From positions 1 through 64,000 of the forward strand of contig WRIL01000009.1 of assembly GCA_009782775.1 (NCBI GenBank): 64,000 nucleotides of DNA. The letters run 5' to 3'. Positions 1-8,626 of this stretch are shown here, in pieces. Below the pieces are notes generated by a model, which did not search any database, was not told the DNA's origin, and worked only from the letters and a program-made list of their open reading frames with translations. The translations under genes were made by a program, and so were the position numbers. Positions within the stretch are counted from its first letter, which is position 1, and every line of letters starts with the position of its first letter. This DNA is from Desulfovibrionaceae bacterium. GTDB taxonomy: Bacteria; Desulfobacterota; Desulfovibrionia; Desulfovibrionales; Desulfovibrionaceae.

Positions 1-2
1 TA

Positions 3-866
3 TTGGCGCTCATGCGTCACCCCCTGCTTCCATCCAGTCTTTCAAAACAGAATATAGGCCATCCGCTTGGATACGCGGAGGCCATGGAACAAATTTTTCA
101 ATCATGGGAATACATCCCGCTGACAGAAAATCACGTCCGCCAACTTCATCGTGATTTGTTGCAGCACAGCGACAAAGACGAGCGTCATCGCGGCAGCTAC
201 AAAACATCGCCAAACAGCGTGGCGGCCTTTGATGGCCAAGGGCAGCAGATCGGCATTGTATTTGACACCGCGACGCCCTTTGATACTCCCCGGCTCATGC
301 GTGAACTGATTGGATGGACAAATGCCGCGCTGGAAACCAAAAATCTGCACCCCTTGCTGGTTATCGGCATTTTTACCGTAACCTTTCTTGCCATCCATCC
401 GTTTCAGGACGGCAACGGGCGTCTGGCCCGCATCCTGACTACGCTTTTGCTGCTGCGTTGCGGTTATGCCTACACGCCATACAGCTCGCTTGAAAGCGTC
501 ATTGAGAACAGTAAAGAGGGCTATTATCTGGCCTTGCGCCAGACACAGGCAACGATCAGCACTGACGCCCCTGACTGGCACCCCTGGCTGCTGTTTTTCC
601 TGCGCGCCCTGCACCAGCAAATGAAGCGGCTGGAAAAGAAAATAGAAAGAGAGCATACGGTGCTGGCCACCCTGCCTGAACTTTCCCTGCATATTCTGGA
701 ACACGCCCGTGGACACGGACGCGTGACGTTGAAAGATATGGTCGTCCTGACTGGAGCCAACCGCAACACCCTGAAAGAACATTTCCGCAGGCTGGTGGAG
801 AACAGACATCTGACCATGCAAGGCAAGGGCAGAGGGGTGTGGTATCGACCTGGATATCCCCGATAG
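3..866 (+). CDS. Fic family protein with C-terminal winged helix (5' end outside window)
   Basis: Fic enzymes usually transfer AMP or another nucleotide to target proteins. The visible 287 residues contain the Fic signature HPFQDGNGRLAR at about residues 132-143, with the catalytic His and the phosphate-binding GNGR loop intact. Residues from about 215 to the end look like a winged helix-turn-helix, as in many free-standing bacterial Fic proteins that control their own expression. The frame is open to the left edge, so the TTG at base 3 is probably not the real start. The auto-inhibitory S/TxxxEG/N helix normally lies near the N-terminus and cannot be seen. No antitoxin gene is visible next to it. 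Its position beside tRNA-Lys and a broken gene suggests accessory DNA. Confidence 0.88.
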   Translation: MALMRHPLLPSSLSKQNIGHPLGYAEAMEQIFQSWEYIPLTENHVRQLHRDLLQHSDKDERHRGSYKTSPNSVAAFDGQGQQIGIVFDTATPFDTPRLMRELIGWTNAALETKNLHPLLVIGIFTVTFLAIHPFQDGNGRLARILTTLLLLRCGYAYTPYSSLESVIENSKEGYYLALRQTQATISTDAPDWHPWLLFFLRALHQQMKRLEKKIEREHTVLATLPELSLHILEHARGHGRVTLKDMVVLTGANRNTLKEHFRRLVENRHLTMQGKGRGVWYRPGYPR

Positions 867-885
867 CCAGTATATCGGCAAGCCG

Positions 886-1215
886 TTACTCTTCGTCTGG
901 CAAGGTATGCAAGATATGCCGGTGCCTTTGCATATCCACGCAGCCTTCCTTGGTAAACGCGACCCCCTCCTGCTCCAGCAACGCGCGTTGCCGTCCGGGC
1001 GCGCCAAAGGCAGGGGGTGGGGCCATGCCGCCATAGCGGTTTACCACCCTGTGACAGGGCAAAGCGCGTTCGGCCGGAGCGGCCCGCATGGCATAGCCTA
1101 CTATGCGTGCGGAGCAACAGCCAAGCGCTGCGGCAATCTGCCCATAGCTTGCTACTCTGCCCTTGGGGATAATCGCCACAAGCGCATAGACCCTTTCAAA
1201 ATATGATTTGTGCAT
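886..1215 (-). CDS. MGMT/alkyltransferase-like DNA-binding domain protein
   Basis: This 109-residue protein matches the C-terminal DNA-binding domain of O6-alkylguanine-DNA alkyltransferases, including a VASYGQIA recognition-helix region and the active-site loop PCHRV, with Cys at about residue 54. The N-terminal domain of Ada/Ogt is absent, giving the length of alkyltransferase-like (ATL) proteins. Typical ATLs such as E. coli YbaZ carry Trp in place of that Cys, so this could be an active mini-transferase or an ATL-like sensor that kept Cys. ATG at 1215 has only a weak ribosome-binding site. It is convergent with the fic gene (20 bp between stops) and stands alone. Confidence 0.82.
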   Translation of the reverse strand: MHKSYFERVYALVAIIPKGRVASYGQIAAALGCCSARIVGYAMRAAPAERALPCHRVVNRYGGMAPPPAFGAPGRQRALLEQEGVAFTKEGCVDMQRHRHILHTLPDEE

Positions 1216-1277
1216 ATAAATTAGGCCCGCTGCCTTTCTTTTTCCATTTCCGAAATGACAATTGATACCGATTTAAT

Positions 1278-1715
1278 AACAGCATTCACGGCCTGACGGC
1301 GGCGGATGTGGCTGATGCCCCAACTTTGCCGGAGGTGGCCAAGCCCCTGCGGGCTTGGCTGAATCGGCAGATAGTGGTCTGCCATACCATGTTCGACCAG
1401 CGGGCTCTAGTCAGGGGCTTCGCCAAATATGGGCTACCCGAACTCAAATGCCGCTGGCTGGATTCCTGCCAAGTAGCCCGGCAAACTTGGGCATCGCCGG
1501 ACGGTCACAGCCTCCCGGTCATCTGCGGCATCATCGGGCACGGATTTGAGCACCATGACGCCTTGGAAGACGCCAAGGCCGCCGGAGCGCTCATACTGGC
1601 CGCCGGACGAAAAACCGGGCTGACTCCGGCAGCTTTGATGCGGGGCAAGAGGTGGCGCTCAAATAATCGCGCCGGGGTAAACCATAAGTGGACGAAGGCG
1701 TGGAATCTATGCTAG
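1278..1715 (+). pseudogene. 5'-truncated DnaQ-like 3'-5' exonuclease remnant
   Basis: The open frame encodes the rear of a DnaQ/epsilon-type exonuclease. It begins abruptly at NSIHGLTAADVADAPT (1278-1325), a segment normally about 50 residues inside the domain, and continues through an Exo II-like VVCHTMFDQRALVRGF and an Exo III-like HHDALEDAKAAG. The Exo I DxE metal-binding motif should lie upstream, but an in-frame stop occurs at 1263-1265. The annotatable GTG at 1308 would give a protein without Exo I, which cannot be catalytic in the usual way. I read it as a decayed gene at the edge of an island next to tRNA-Lys. Confidence 0.7.
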
Positions 1716-1752
1716 TCTTTGCTTTATGATAGATTCACTTGCGGATGCGCCC

Positions 1753-1773
1753 GGTGGGTACCAGGTGGGTACC
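1753..1773. repeat. Tandem GGTGGGTACC repeat next to tRNA-Lys
   Basis: GGTGGGTACC occurs at 1753-1762 and again at 1764-1773 with one base between. It lies between the exonuclease remnant and the tRNA terminator. It may be a relic of an integrase tail or attachment region, but no integrase gene remains in view. Confidence 0.6.
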
Positions 1774-1775
1774 CA

Positions 1776-1798
1776 AACAAAAAAGCCCTCACGGCTTT
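1776..1798 (-). terminator. Rho-independent terminator of tRNA-Lys
   Basis: Read on the minus strand, AAAGCC (1798-1793) pairs with GGCTTT (1787-1782) around a five-base loop and runs straight into a T-rich tract. It lies 22 bases past the tRNA 3' end, the right place to end that transcript. Confidence 0.7.
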
Positions 1799-1819
1799 CC
1801 TCGTAAAGGCTTGATTTTT

Positions 1820-1895
<76 letters not shown>

Positions 1896-1904
1896 ATATA
1901 TGAA

Positions 1905-4049
1905 ATGTCACTAAAACCTGAAACAGGCCAAGTCAAGCAAAAAAACCGCCTCCGGCCGGGGGTGCTCCTGTTCCGCGCCCTGGCGCTATTGCTTCCAGCC
2001 TTGCTGCTCTGGCCGGATACGCTCCAACCGGCCCAGAGAGAGGGAGAAGGGGCACGCCTGTATCTCAGGCCCATACCCCAAATTCGCTCCCATTCCGGGC
2101 AGGAAACGATCACCAATGACGGCGGCCTGCTTTTTCCACTGGCCGCCGGAGAAAACCTTCAGGCCGAAGAAGCCCTGCGGCTGTCCTGGGAGTTGCGCCT
2201 GCCTCCCTCAAGTCCCATTGACCTGGAAGAGGCCCCGGAATGGCTGGACCAGGATCGCCTCTGGCTCTTTCTCTCCCTGGCGGTGGCCGAGCCGGAGGCT
2301 TACTTTTACGCCCCTTTTGCTCTGGGACTGACGGAAGAGGAAATCCGGCGCGCCGCCGCCACCGTTTTGCCCACCAAAGTGGAAATACTGGACCAGGACG
2401 GGCTACCCCTCCCCGAAGCGCGTTATTATTACCCGCCCGGCGAAATCAGGACAGACCGTTTTTCCGGCCTGGATCTCCCGGCCTACCCCGGACAGGCGGA
2501 CATCCTGGCCGAATTGCCAGCGAGATGCCTGGGGCAAACCCTGCCCTTGAAAATTGACGCGCTGCTCTGCACGGACACAAGCTGCTCCCCTTTCCGCCGC
2601 CTTTACGAAATCGGCCTGGAGCCCGCAACCGTTAATACCGGCCCCCCCCTAACCCGCTATGACCTGGAAACACTGCGCGACTACCGGGAAAGCCCTTTTC
2701 TGCCCACCATCGCCGACCTGCGGGCGGCGTCCGTAAGTCCCCAGAACAGGCTGCCCCCTCCGGCCATAGACAGCCTGGAACAGGAAGACGGACTGGAAAA
2801 ATACCTGTCCCGCCTCTCCCCCCGTTCTCCCAGGCCGGACCTGGAAGCGCGGAACTTGGGCCGGGCCATGCTCCTGGGGTTGCCCTCCGGTTTTATTTTG
2901 AATTTCATGCCTTGCGTGCTGCCGGTGATCAGCCTGAAGCTGAGCGGTCTGGCAGGTCTGGGCGGGTGGGGCAGCCTGAGCGGGCAGGAGGAGGCCGCCC
3001 GGCGGCAGCGCCGGCGTATCCGCCTCTATGCCGGCTGGTTCAGCTTGGGCGTTATCGCCTGGTTCGGCCTGATCCTGGCGGGCATGAGCCTGGCCGGGCA
3101 GATTTGGGGGCAAATCTTCCAAAGCCAGGGGTTGATCCTGGGGCTGGCCCTACTGCTCTTCGTCATGGCCCTGAGTCTGTTCGGGATGTTGCGCCTGCCC
3201 TTGCTGCGCCTGGAGTTTGACCGGCACACCCCCATTCCCCGCCAGGCCTTTTTTGGGGGTCTACTGGCCACGCTTCTGGCCACGCCCTGCAGCGGTCCTC
3301 TACTGGGCGGAGTGCTAGCCTGGGCAGTGAACCAACCCTTTTCCCACCTAGCCCTGAGCCTGGGGAGCGTAGCCGCGGGCATGGCCTCGCCCTTCCTGAT
3401 CCTGGCCCTGCGCCCGGAACTCGGACGCCGCCTGCCCCAAAGCGGAACCTGGAACCAGATCCTGGAAAAAATCCTGGCCTTTCTGCTCCTGGCCACGGTG
3501 CTCTATCTGCTGAGCATGCTACCCGTAGACAAAACCCTGGCCCTTTTGGGCAGTTTTCTCATCCTCTTCTTCGGCATCTGGCTCCGTCGGCTCTGCGCCT
3601 CGGAACCCCGGAGCCGAATCAAGGCCATGGCGCGTTTCTGCGCCTTGCCGATCATGCTTGGATCCCTGATCCTGCCCTTTGCCAAAGGGGAAACCCCGGT
3701 AAGCTGGAACAACTTCGAGCCTTCCGTCTTCCAGACCCACCTGGGCCGCAATAACATGCTGCTGAATTTTACCGCGGACTGGTGCCTGAACTGCCGGGCC
3801 ATGGAAATGACCACCCTGGCGGAACACCGTCTGCGGGCCTGGGGCAGAGACTACCAACTGACTTACCTCAAGGTGGACCTGACCCGCGCCAACCCTGCCG
3901 GGGAAAAACTCCTGCGCGCCCTGGGCAGCGCCAGCATCCCCTTCCTGGCCATCATACCGGCCTCTTCCCCCCATAGCCCTGCTGTATTGCGCGACCTAGT
4001 CTCTCCCGCGCAACTGGACCAAGCCCTGCTCCAGGCCTTGGGGCAATAG
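1905..4049 (+). CDS. dsbD: Thiol:disulfide interchange protein, DsbD family
   Basis: DsbD-type proteins carry electrons from cytoplasmic thioredoxin across the inner membrane to periplasmic thiol proteins. Three parts are visible: a periplasmic N-terminal domain ending in a CTDTSC pair (about residue 222), a polytopic membrane domain with the paired cysteines of MPCVLPVISLK (about 335) and ATPCSGPLLGG (about 463), and a C-terminal thioredoxin domain with ADWCLNCRAM (about 627). All three redox pairs are present in 714 residues. The ATG at 1905 is only 9 bases from the divergent tRNA-Lys and has no clear ribosome-binding site. GTG at 1962, just before a hydrophobic stretch, is an alternative. 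The stop is 4 bp from the convergent der stop. Confidence 0.9.
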   Translation: MSLKPETGQVKQKNRLRPGVLLFRALALLLPALLLWPDTLQPAQREGEGARLYLRPIPQIRSHSGQETITNDGGLLFPLAAGENLQAEEALRLSWELRLPPSSPIDLEEAPEWLDQDRLWLFLSLAVAEPEAYFYAPFALGLTEEEIRRAAATVLPTKVEILDQDGLPLPEARYYYPPGEIRTDRFSGLDLPAYPGQADILAELPARCLGQTLPLKIDALLCTDTSCSPFRRLYEIGLEPATVNTGPPLTRYDLETLRDYRESPFLPTIADLRAASVSPQNRLPPPAIDSLEQEDGLEKYLSRLSPRSPRPDLEARNLGRAMLLGLPSGFILNFMPCVLPVISLKLSGLAGLGGWGSLSGQEEAARRQRRRIRLYAGWFSLGVIAWFGLILAGMSLAGQIWGQIFQSQGLILGLALLLFVMALSLFGMLRLPLLRLEFDRHTPIPRQAFFGGLLATLLATPCSGPLLGGVLAWAVNQPFSHLALSLGSVAAGMASPFLILALRPELGRRLPQSGTWNQILEKILAFLLLATVLYLLSMLPVDKTLALLGSFLILFFGIWLRRLCASEPRSRIKAMARFCALPIMLGSLILPFAKGETPVSWNNFEPSVFQTHLGRNNMLLNFTADWCLNCRAMEMTTLAEHRLRAWGRDYQLTYLKVDLTRANPAGEKLLRALGSASIPFLAIIPASSPHSPAVLRDLVSPAQLDQALLQALGQ
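1908..1936 (-). promoter_or_regulatory. Candidate promoter of tRNA-Lys inside the start of the DsbD-like gene
   Basis: On the minus strand TTGACT (1936-1931) lies 17 bases before a poor -10, TAGTGA (1913-1908), which ends 12 bases before the tRNA. The -35 and the distance are good and the -10 is weak. If real, it overlaps the first codons assigned to the divergent DsbD-like gene. Confidence 0.3.
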
Positions 4050-4053
4050 CGGA

Positions 4054-5493
4054 CTACTTCTGGGCTTTGCCCTTGCGACCGCGGAAATGCACCCGGATAG
4101 GGGCGTGTTTTATGCCCAGCATCCTGCGCAAACCGCGTTCCAGGTAGCGAGCATAGGCCTCGCTGACCCGTTCCGGGTCGCTCACAAAGAAAACAAAGGT
4201 CGGCGGACTTGTCTCCGCCTGGGTCAGATAGTGGAATTTGGTCCGGCGGCCCTTGATCAACGGAGGTTGGCGCGTTTGCAACAGATCCTCCAGCAAACGG
4301 TTGATCCGGCCGGTGGGCAGGCGCAGGGAGCTTTCCCGCATGATTTCCCGGGCCAGGGGCAGCACTTTTTTGAGGTTGCGCCGCTCCTTGGCCGAAACCA
4401 TCAGCAACGGCACATGCGGGCAATAGGCCAGGGCCTCGCGGTAGCTCTTTTCCAACTCCTTGAGGCGAGGACGCTCCAGGAGATCCGTCTTGTTGACCAG
4501 CACCATGAAGGGGATCTTGCGTCCGTCCAGAAGTTCCAGCAGACGCTGATCCTGCTGGGTCAACCCTTCCGCTCCATCCAACACCAGCAGAGTGACCTGG
4601 GCCTTGGTGCTGCTTTTAATGGAAGAATTCACGCTGAAGCGTTCCAGGCTGTCTTCTATCCTGGAGGGACGTCGCACCCCGGCGCTGTCCACCAGGATAT
4701 GGGTCACCCCGCCCAAGGGTACCGGCACATCCACGCTGTCTCTGGTAGTTCCGGGCAGATCGCTGACCAACATGCGATCTTTCCCGGCAAAGGCGTTGAG
4801 GAGCGAGGATTTGCCCACATTGGGCCGGCCAAGCAAGGCCAAGCGCAAGGAGGAGGCGGGATCTTCCGGCGTTTGGGGCTGGGTTTGAGCTTGCTCAGGG
4901 GCGGCGGTTTCCGGCTCGGGAAGCGGCAGGAACTTGCCCAGTTCTTCCAGCAGGGTCTGGAGGTTGTAACCATGCTCGGCAGAACAGGGCACAAGCGGTA
5001 GACCCAGAGTATAAAAATCCGAAAGCAGCAAATCCGAGCGCTCCGCTCCATCCACCTTGTTCACCACCAGCAGAAGGGGCTTGCCGTAACTTCGCAAAAA
5101 ATCCGCCAGGGCCATATCAAATACGGTCAAGCCTTCCCTGGCGTCCACCACCAGACAGAGGACCGCCCCTTCCTCCACGGCCAGTTCCGCCTGACGCAGC
5201 ATCTCCGCTTCAAAACCGCGCAGGCCGGGAGGGCCTTCCGCCGGAGCGGAGCGGGCATCCAGGGTCACCCCGCCCGTGTCCACCAAGGCAAAAGGAGGGT
5301 ACGGACGGCGTCGCACCACCCCTTCCAGGCGATCCCGGGTCACTCCCGGCCGGTCATGGGTAATGGCCCGCCGGCTACGGATCAGCCGGTTAAACAGAGT
5401 GGATTTCCCAACATTGGGTCGACCCAGCAGCACCACCTTGGGGAGAGAGGGCAACAGGCGGGCCGGATGCACAGGTTCGATCTGTTCTTTCAA
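4054..5493 (-). CDS. der: Ribosome-associated GTPase Der (EngA)
   Basis: Der is an essential GTPase with two G domains that helps 50S subunit assembly. G1 motifs LLGRPNVGKST (about residue 22) and LLGRPNVGKSS (about 220) start the two GTPase domains. DTGG and DSAG G3 motifs and two NKxD motifs (NKVD, NKTD) follow, then the C-terminal KH-like domain. The 479 residues are slightly longer than usual because of an acidic/Gln-Pro linker between the domains (about 193-213). The start is TTG at 5493 with GGAG about 10 bases upstream. It is the last gene of the long minus-strand run and follows the ABC ATPase by 56 bp. Confidence 0.97.
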   Translation of the reverse strand: MKEQIEPVHPARLLPSLPKVVLLGRPNVGKSTLFNRLIRSRRAITHDRPGVTRDRLEGVVRRRPYPPFALVDTGGVTLDARSAPAEGPPGLRGFEAEMLRQAELAVEEGAVLCLVVDAREGLTVFDMALADFLRSYGKPLLLVVNKVDGAERSDLLLSDFYTLGLPLVPCSAEHGYNLQTLLEELGKFLPLPEPETAAPEQAQTQPQTPEDPASSLRLALLGRPNVGKSSLLNAFAGKDRMLVSDLPGTTRDSVDVPVPLGGVTHILVDSAGVRRPSRIEDSLERFSVNSSIKSSTKAQVTLLVLDGAEGLTQQDQRLLELLDGRKIPFMVLVNKTDLLERPRLKELEKSYREALAYCPHVPLLMVSAKERRNLKKVLPLAREIMRESSLRLPTGRINRLLEDLLQTRQPPLIKGRRTKFHYLTQAETSPPTFVFFVSDPERVSEAYARYLERGLRRMLGIKHAPIRVHFRGRKGKAQK

Positions 5494-5549
5494 AATACTG
5501 TCTCCAGCGATGCGTCAAAATTCCCGGCGGCCTATTACGGCCAGCCGGC

Positions 5550-6290
5550 TCACAGGATCTGCTTCAGAAATTTCTGCAAACGGGGATGCCGTGGGGACTC
5601 AAAGAAGACCGCCGGAGTCCCTTCTTCCAGAATCCGCCCTTTATCCATGAAAATAACGCGATCCGCCGCCTCGCGGGCAAAACCCATTTCATGGGTGACG
5701 CAGACCATGGTCATGCCTTCGCGGGCCAGGGTGAGCATCACGTCCAGCACTTCGCCGATCATCTCCGGATCCAGAGCCGAAGTTGGTTCATCAAAAAGCA
5801 TGATCTTCGGGTTCATGGCCAAAGCCCTAGCTATGGCCACCCTTTGCTGCTGGCCACCGGAGAGCCTGGCCGGATAGACATGCGCCTTTTCCACGATATC
5901 CACCTTGCTCAGGAGTTTCAGGCATATTTTCTCGGCTTCGTGCTTGCTCAGCCCGCGTAGCCTGATCGGGGCCAAGGTCAAATTTTCCAGCGCCGTCTTG
6001 TGCGGAAAAAGATTAAAGTTCTGGAAAACCATGCCCAATTCCCGGCGGATCAGGTTGATGTCGTTTTTCTTGTCGTTGATGTCCAGGCCGTCCACCAGAA
6101 TCCGCCCTTGGTCAATGCGCTCCAGGCCGTTGATCGCACGCAGCAAAGTGGATTTGCCGGAACCTGAGGGGCCGATGATCACCACCTTTTCGCCGGGATG
6201 GATGTCCAGGGAAACCCCGCTCAAGGCCGCCAGTTCGCCAAAAAATTTATAGGCTCCCTGGATGCTGATGATCGATTCACTTGCGGTCAT
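5550..6290 (-). CDS. Polar amino-acid ABC transporter ATPase (GlnQ/HisP type)
   Basis: The ATPase of a type I amino-acid importer. Walker [11 protein letters not shown]-loop FQNFNLF, signature LSGGQQQR, Walker [15 protein letters not shown] and the switch His in VTHEMGFA are all present in 246 residues. It overlaps the upstream permease by 14 bases (6277-6290), so translation is probably coupled. With the permease and the binding protein it makes a complete one-permease importer. Substrate cannot be assigned beyond polar amino acids. Confidence 0.94.
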   Translation of the reverse strand: MTASESIISIQGAYKFFGELAALSGVSLDIHPGEKVVIIGPSGSGKSTLLRAINGLERIDQGRILVDGLDINDKKNDINLIRRELGMVFQNFNLFPHKTALENLTLAPIRLRGLSKHEAEKICLKLLSKVDIVEKAHVYPARLSGGQQQRVAIARALAMNPKIMLFDEPTSALDPEMIGEVLDVMLTLAREGMTMVCVTHEMGFAREAADRVIFMDKGRILEEGTPAVFFESPRHPRLQKFLKQIL

Positions 6291-7068
6291 AATAATTCAA
6301 ACGCGCCTCCATCAGGCTCACACCCTTGGAGAGCAGCAGGGTAATAACCAAATAAACCAGAGCGACCATCATATAGGTTTCAAAGACCTGGAAGGTGCGG
6401 GTGGCGTATTCGCGCCCTCGTTGCAGGATATTGGTCATGGCCATGATAGAAACCAGGGAGGTATCCTTGAGCAGGGCGATGAACTCATTGCCCACCGGCG
6501 GCAGAATGGTGCGCCAAGCCTGGGGCAGCACCACCAGCATCATGGTCTGCGCCCGGTTGAAGCCCAGAGAACGCGCCGCCTCGGTCTGGCCATGATCAAT
6601 GGAACGGATTCCGGCCCTGAAGACCTCACCCATATACGCGCCGTAGCAGATAGCCATAGCCACCACCGCGGCCATCAGATCCGGCATCCTGACAAAACGT
6701 CCTAGGCCGTAATAGATGAAACAAAGTTGCACCAACAGCGGGACGCCTCGGATGATCTCCACATAGGTGGAGGCGATGAGGTTGAAGACCCGGTTGCGGG
6801 AGAGACGCCCCACCCCGGTGACAAAACCTATGGGGATGGCGCAGAGAATGCCCAAAATGGTGATTTTGAAGGTGACGATGATCCCGTCGGGCAAGAACTT
6901 CAAGATCGTCCAATAGGGATCCGGCGAAAAAGCGCACAGGCAGAACAAGGCTACCAGCGCGCCAGTGACGGAAATGGACCAAGCCGTAACCAGCCTGGTG
7001 TCCGATGGATCCGGGATGGACGCGCCATCGCCGACGGCAATAACTAACGGCGTTTTTTCCTCTTTCAT
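6277..7068 (-). CDS. Amino-acid ABC transporter permease
   Basis: A HisM/GlnP-family inner-membrane permease of 263 residues with about five membrane segments. The coupling-loop EAA signature is visible around [18 protein letters not shown]. The first predicted membrane segment is preceded by a roughly 30-residue cytoplasmic N-terminus. I placed the start at ATG 7068 because AAGGGGGG lies just upstream; a start at 7101 would have no such site. It is the only permease of this transporter and so likely forms a homodimer. Confidence 0.93.
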   Translation of the reverse strand: MKEEKTPLVIAVGDGASIPDPSDTRLVTAWSISVTGALVALFCLCAFSPDPYWTILKFLPDGIIVTFKITILGILCAIPIGFVTGVGRLSRNRVFNLIASTYVEIIRGVPLLVQLCFIYYGLGRFVRMPDLMAAVVAMAICYGAYMGEVFRAGIRSIDHGQTEAARSLGFNRAQTMMLVVLPQAWRTILPPVGNEFIALLKDTSLVSIMAMTNILQRGREYATRTFQVFETYMMVALVYLVITLLLSKGVSLMEARLNYYDRK

Positions 7069-7120
7069 GCACCCCCCTTGCCGTAGCAACCCGCCCCCCA
7101 TCCTCCCGCCAATAATTTTT

Positions 7121-7137
7121 CAGCCGCAACGCGGCTG
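7121..7137 (-). promoter_or_regulatory. Hairpin between binding-protein and permease genes
   Basis: CAGCCGC and GCGGCTG form a perfect 7-bp stem with a 3-base loop in the 124-bp gap between the binding-protein gene and the permease. On the transcript it is followed by A-rich rather than U-rich sequence, so it is more likely an RNA-processing or 3'-end-protecting element than a strong terminator. A similar element sits at the same place in the second ABC operon (41152-41197). Confidence 0.55.
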
Positions 7138-7192
7138 GAAGTATTGGAAATGTGCGAGGGGGGTCATTTTACCGGGCGTGACCTACAGAATG

Positions 7193-7936
7193 CTATTGCC
7201 CAACCCACTTTTGCCGTAACTGTGTTTCCGTGCCTTCGGCCTTGACCTTGGCGATGCCCCGGTTAAGAAGATCCAGAACCTCCTGGTTGCCTTTTTTAAC
7301 GGCAAAGCCATAGTATTCATTCTCTGTCGTGGGCAGGATAAAGGCGATCTTCAGCTTGTCGGCATAAGTTTTGTTTTGCAGGGCAAAGTCCGCGGCTACC
7401 GGGTCATCGCAGACCACCCCGTTGATGCGCCCGGAATAGAGAGCTTCAACCGCCTGGCTGATTTCATCGTAGGAACGGGGAGTCACCCCCTCGAGTTTTT
7501 CAATGGCAAAAAAGCCAGTGGTGCCGATCTGCGCGCCCAAAGTCAATCCTTTCAGTCCTTCAATCGCGTTTGTCGCGCTGCTTTGGGGCAGAATCACCGC
7601 TTGGCGCACTTCAAAGTAAGGGGTGGTGAAGTCCATGGTTTCCCGGCGTTCTTCGGTAATGGTCACGGAAGAAGCCACCAAATCGTAACGCCCAGCCAGG
7701 AGACCAGGAAAAATTCCGTCCCAGGACACGTTGCGCGATTCAATCTTTATGCCAATGGCTTTGGAGATGGCTTCCAAATAATCTATGGTATAGCCGGTAA
7801 TCCGCTTGTTGGCGTCAATGAACTCCATGGGCGGCCACGTGCAGTCCGAGGCCGCGGTCAATTTGCTCACCGCTGCGGAAGCGACGCCGGCGCTCAAGAG
7901 AAATATCGCGACCAGCAACAGAATTTTTTTCAACAT
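7193..7936 (-). CDS. Periplasmic amino-acid-binding protein (ABC transporter)
   Basis: A family 3 solute-binding protein of 247 residues with signal peptide (LLLVAIFLLSAGVASA, about residues 6-21), the opening lobe SDCTWPPMEFIDANKRITGY and the domain-closure segment GRINGVVCDDPVAADFAL. It should deliver a polar amino acid to the permease/ATPase pair downstream. I chose ATG 7936 rather than GTG 7942 because GGAG is correctly spaced only for the former. A 24-bp gap separates it from the DedA gene upstream, so it may be co-transcribed with it. Confidence 0.93.
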   Translation of the reverse strand: MLKKILLLVAIFLLSAGVASAAVSKLTAASDCTWPPMEFIDANKRITGYTIDYLEAISKAIGIKIESRNVSWDGIFPGLLAGRYDLVASSVTITEERRETMDFTTPYFEVRQAVILPQSSATNAIEGLKGLTLGAQIGTTGFFAIEKLEGVTPRSYDEISQAVEALYSGRINGVVCDDPVAADFALQNKTYADKLKIAFILPTTENEYYGFAVKKGNQEVLDLLNRGIAKVKAEGTETQLRQKWVGQ

Positions 7937-7960
7937 AATCACTACTCCATAGGTAAAAGG

Positions 7961-8626
7961 TTAACGGTTTTCGTCATCCTCCACTCCAGAAGGTGAAAGA
8001 GTAGGCGCTCCTGAAACCGTTTCGTAATTATCGTGGTTGGGTATGGGCGGGGAAGGAGGCTGCCCCTTGTTGCGCAGACGGCGCACCAGCATGACCAGCA
8101 TGACTATGCTCAGGATGATGCCGATGAGCCAGACCTCGGCATAGGCGAGATCCTCGGTGTATTTAGCGAAGATATGCCCGAAATAATAGCCCCCAAAGGT
8201 AAAGGAGAGCGCCCAGACCACCGCGCCGAGCATGTTCAGGACAAAAAATTTCAAATGGTTCACCCCGCTGATGCCCAGCAGGATGGGGGTGACGTTGCGC
8301 ACTCCGTAAACGAAACGAAAACCCAAGATCAGCGGAGTTTCATACTTGATCATGAGCTGGCGGGCTTTTGCCGAATTTTTTTCCAAGCGCGGGAAACGGG
8401 TCAGGATATGTTGGCCTTTGTATTTTCCCAGGGCAAACATCAATTGGTCGCTGGAAAAACTGCCCAGAAAGGCGCACATGGCGATAAGCCAGGGGTTGAG
8501 CCAGCCTTTCTGGGCCGTGAACCCGGCGACAATCACTATGGTTTCGCCTTCCAGGAAGGTCCAGCCCAGGATGATCAGGTAGCTGTATTTGAGCAGCAGC
8601 TCCTGCATGCCGCTGATATCAGCCAT
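7961..8626 (-). CDS. DedA/SNARE-associated family membrane protein
   Basis: DedA proteins are polytopic inner-membrane proteins linked to lipid carrier or phospholipid recycling and envelope integrity. The family core is visible as LEGETIVIVAGFTAQKG (start of the first re-entrant helix), GRFVYGVR-like RFVYGVRNVTPILLG, and GAVVWALSFTFGGYYFG in the second half. Length is 221 residues from ATG 8626, which has a GGGAGGG site and overlaps the thrC stop by 8 bases. The cytoplasmic tail is short and polar. Confidence 0.9.
   Translation of the reverse strand: MADISGMQELLLKYSYLIILGWTFLEGETIVIVAGFTAQKGWLNPWLIAMCAFLGSFSSDQLMFALGKYKGQHILTRFPRLEKNSAKARQLMIKYETPLILGFRFVYGVRNVTPILLGISGVNHLKFFVLNMLGAVVWALSFTFGGYYFGHIFAKYTEDLAYAEVWLIGIILSIVMLVMLVRRLRNKGQPPSPPIPNHDNYETVSGAPTLSPSGVEDDENR

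Noticed and set aside
102-1034. 310-codon minus-strand open frame opposite the fic gene
   Set aside because: Antisense to a gene with a clear Fic motif, no recognisable domain, poor composition, spans two real genes.
4087-5001. 304-codon plus-strand frame opposite der
   Set aside because: Antisense shadow of a GC-rich conserved gene; Gln/Gly-rich translation with no domain.
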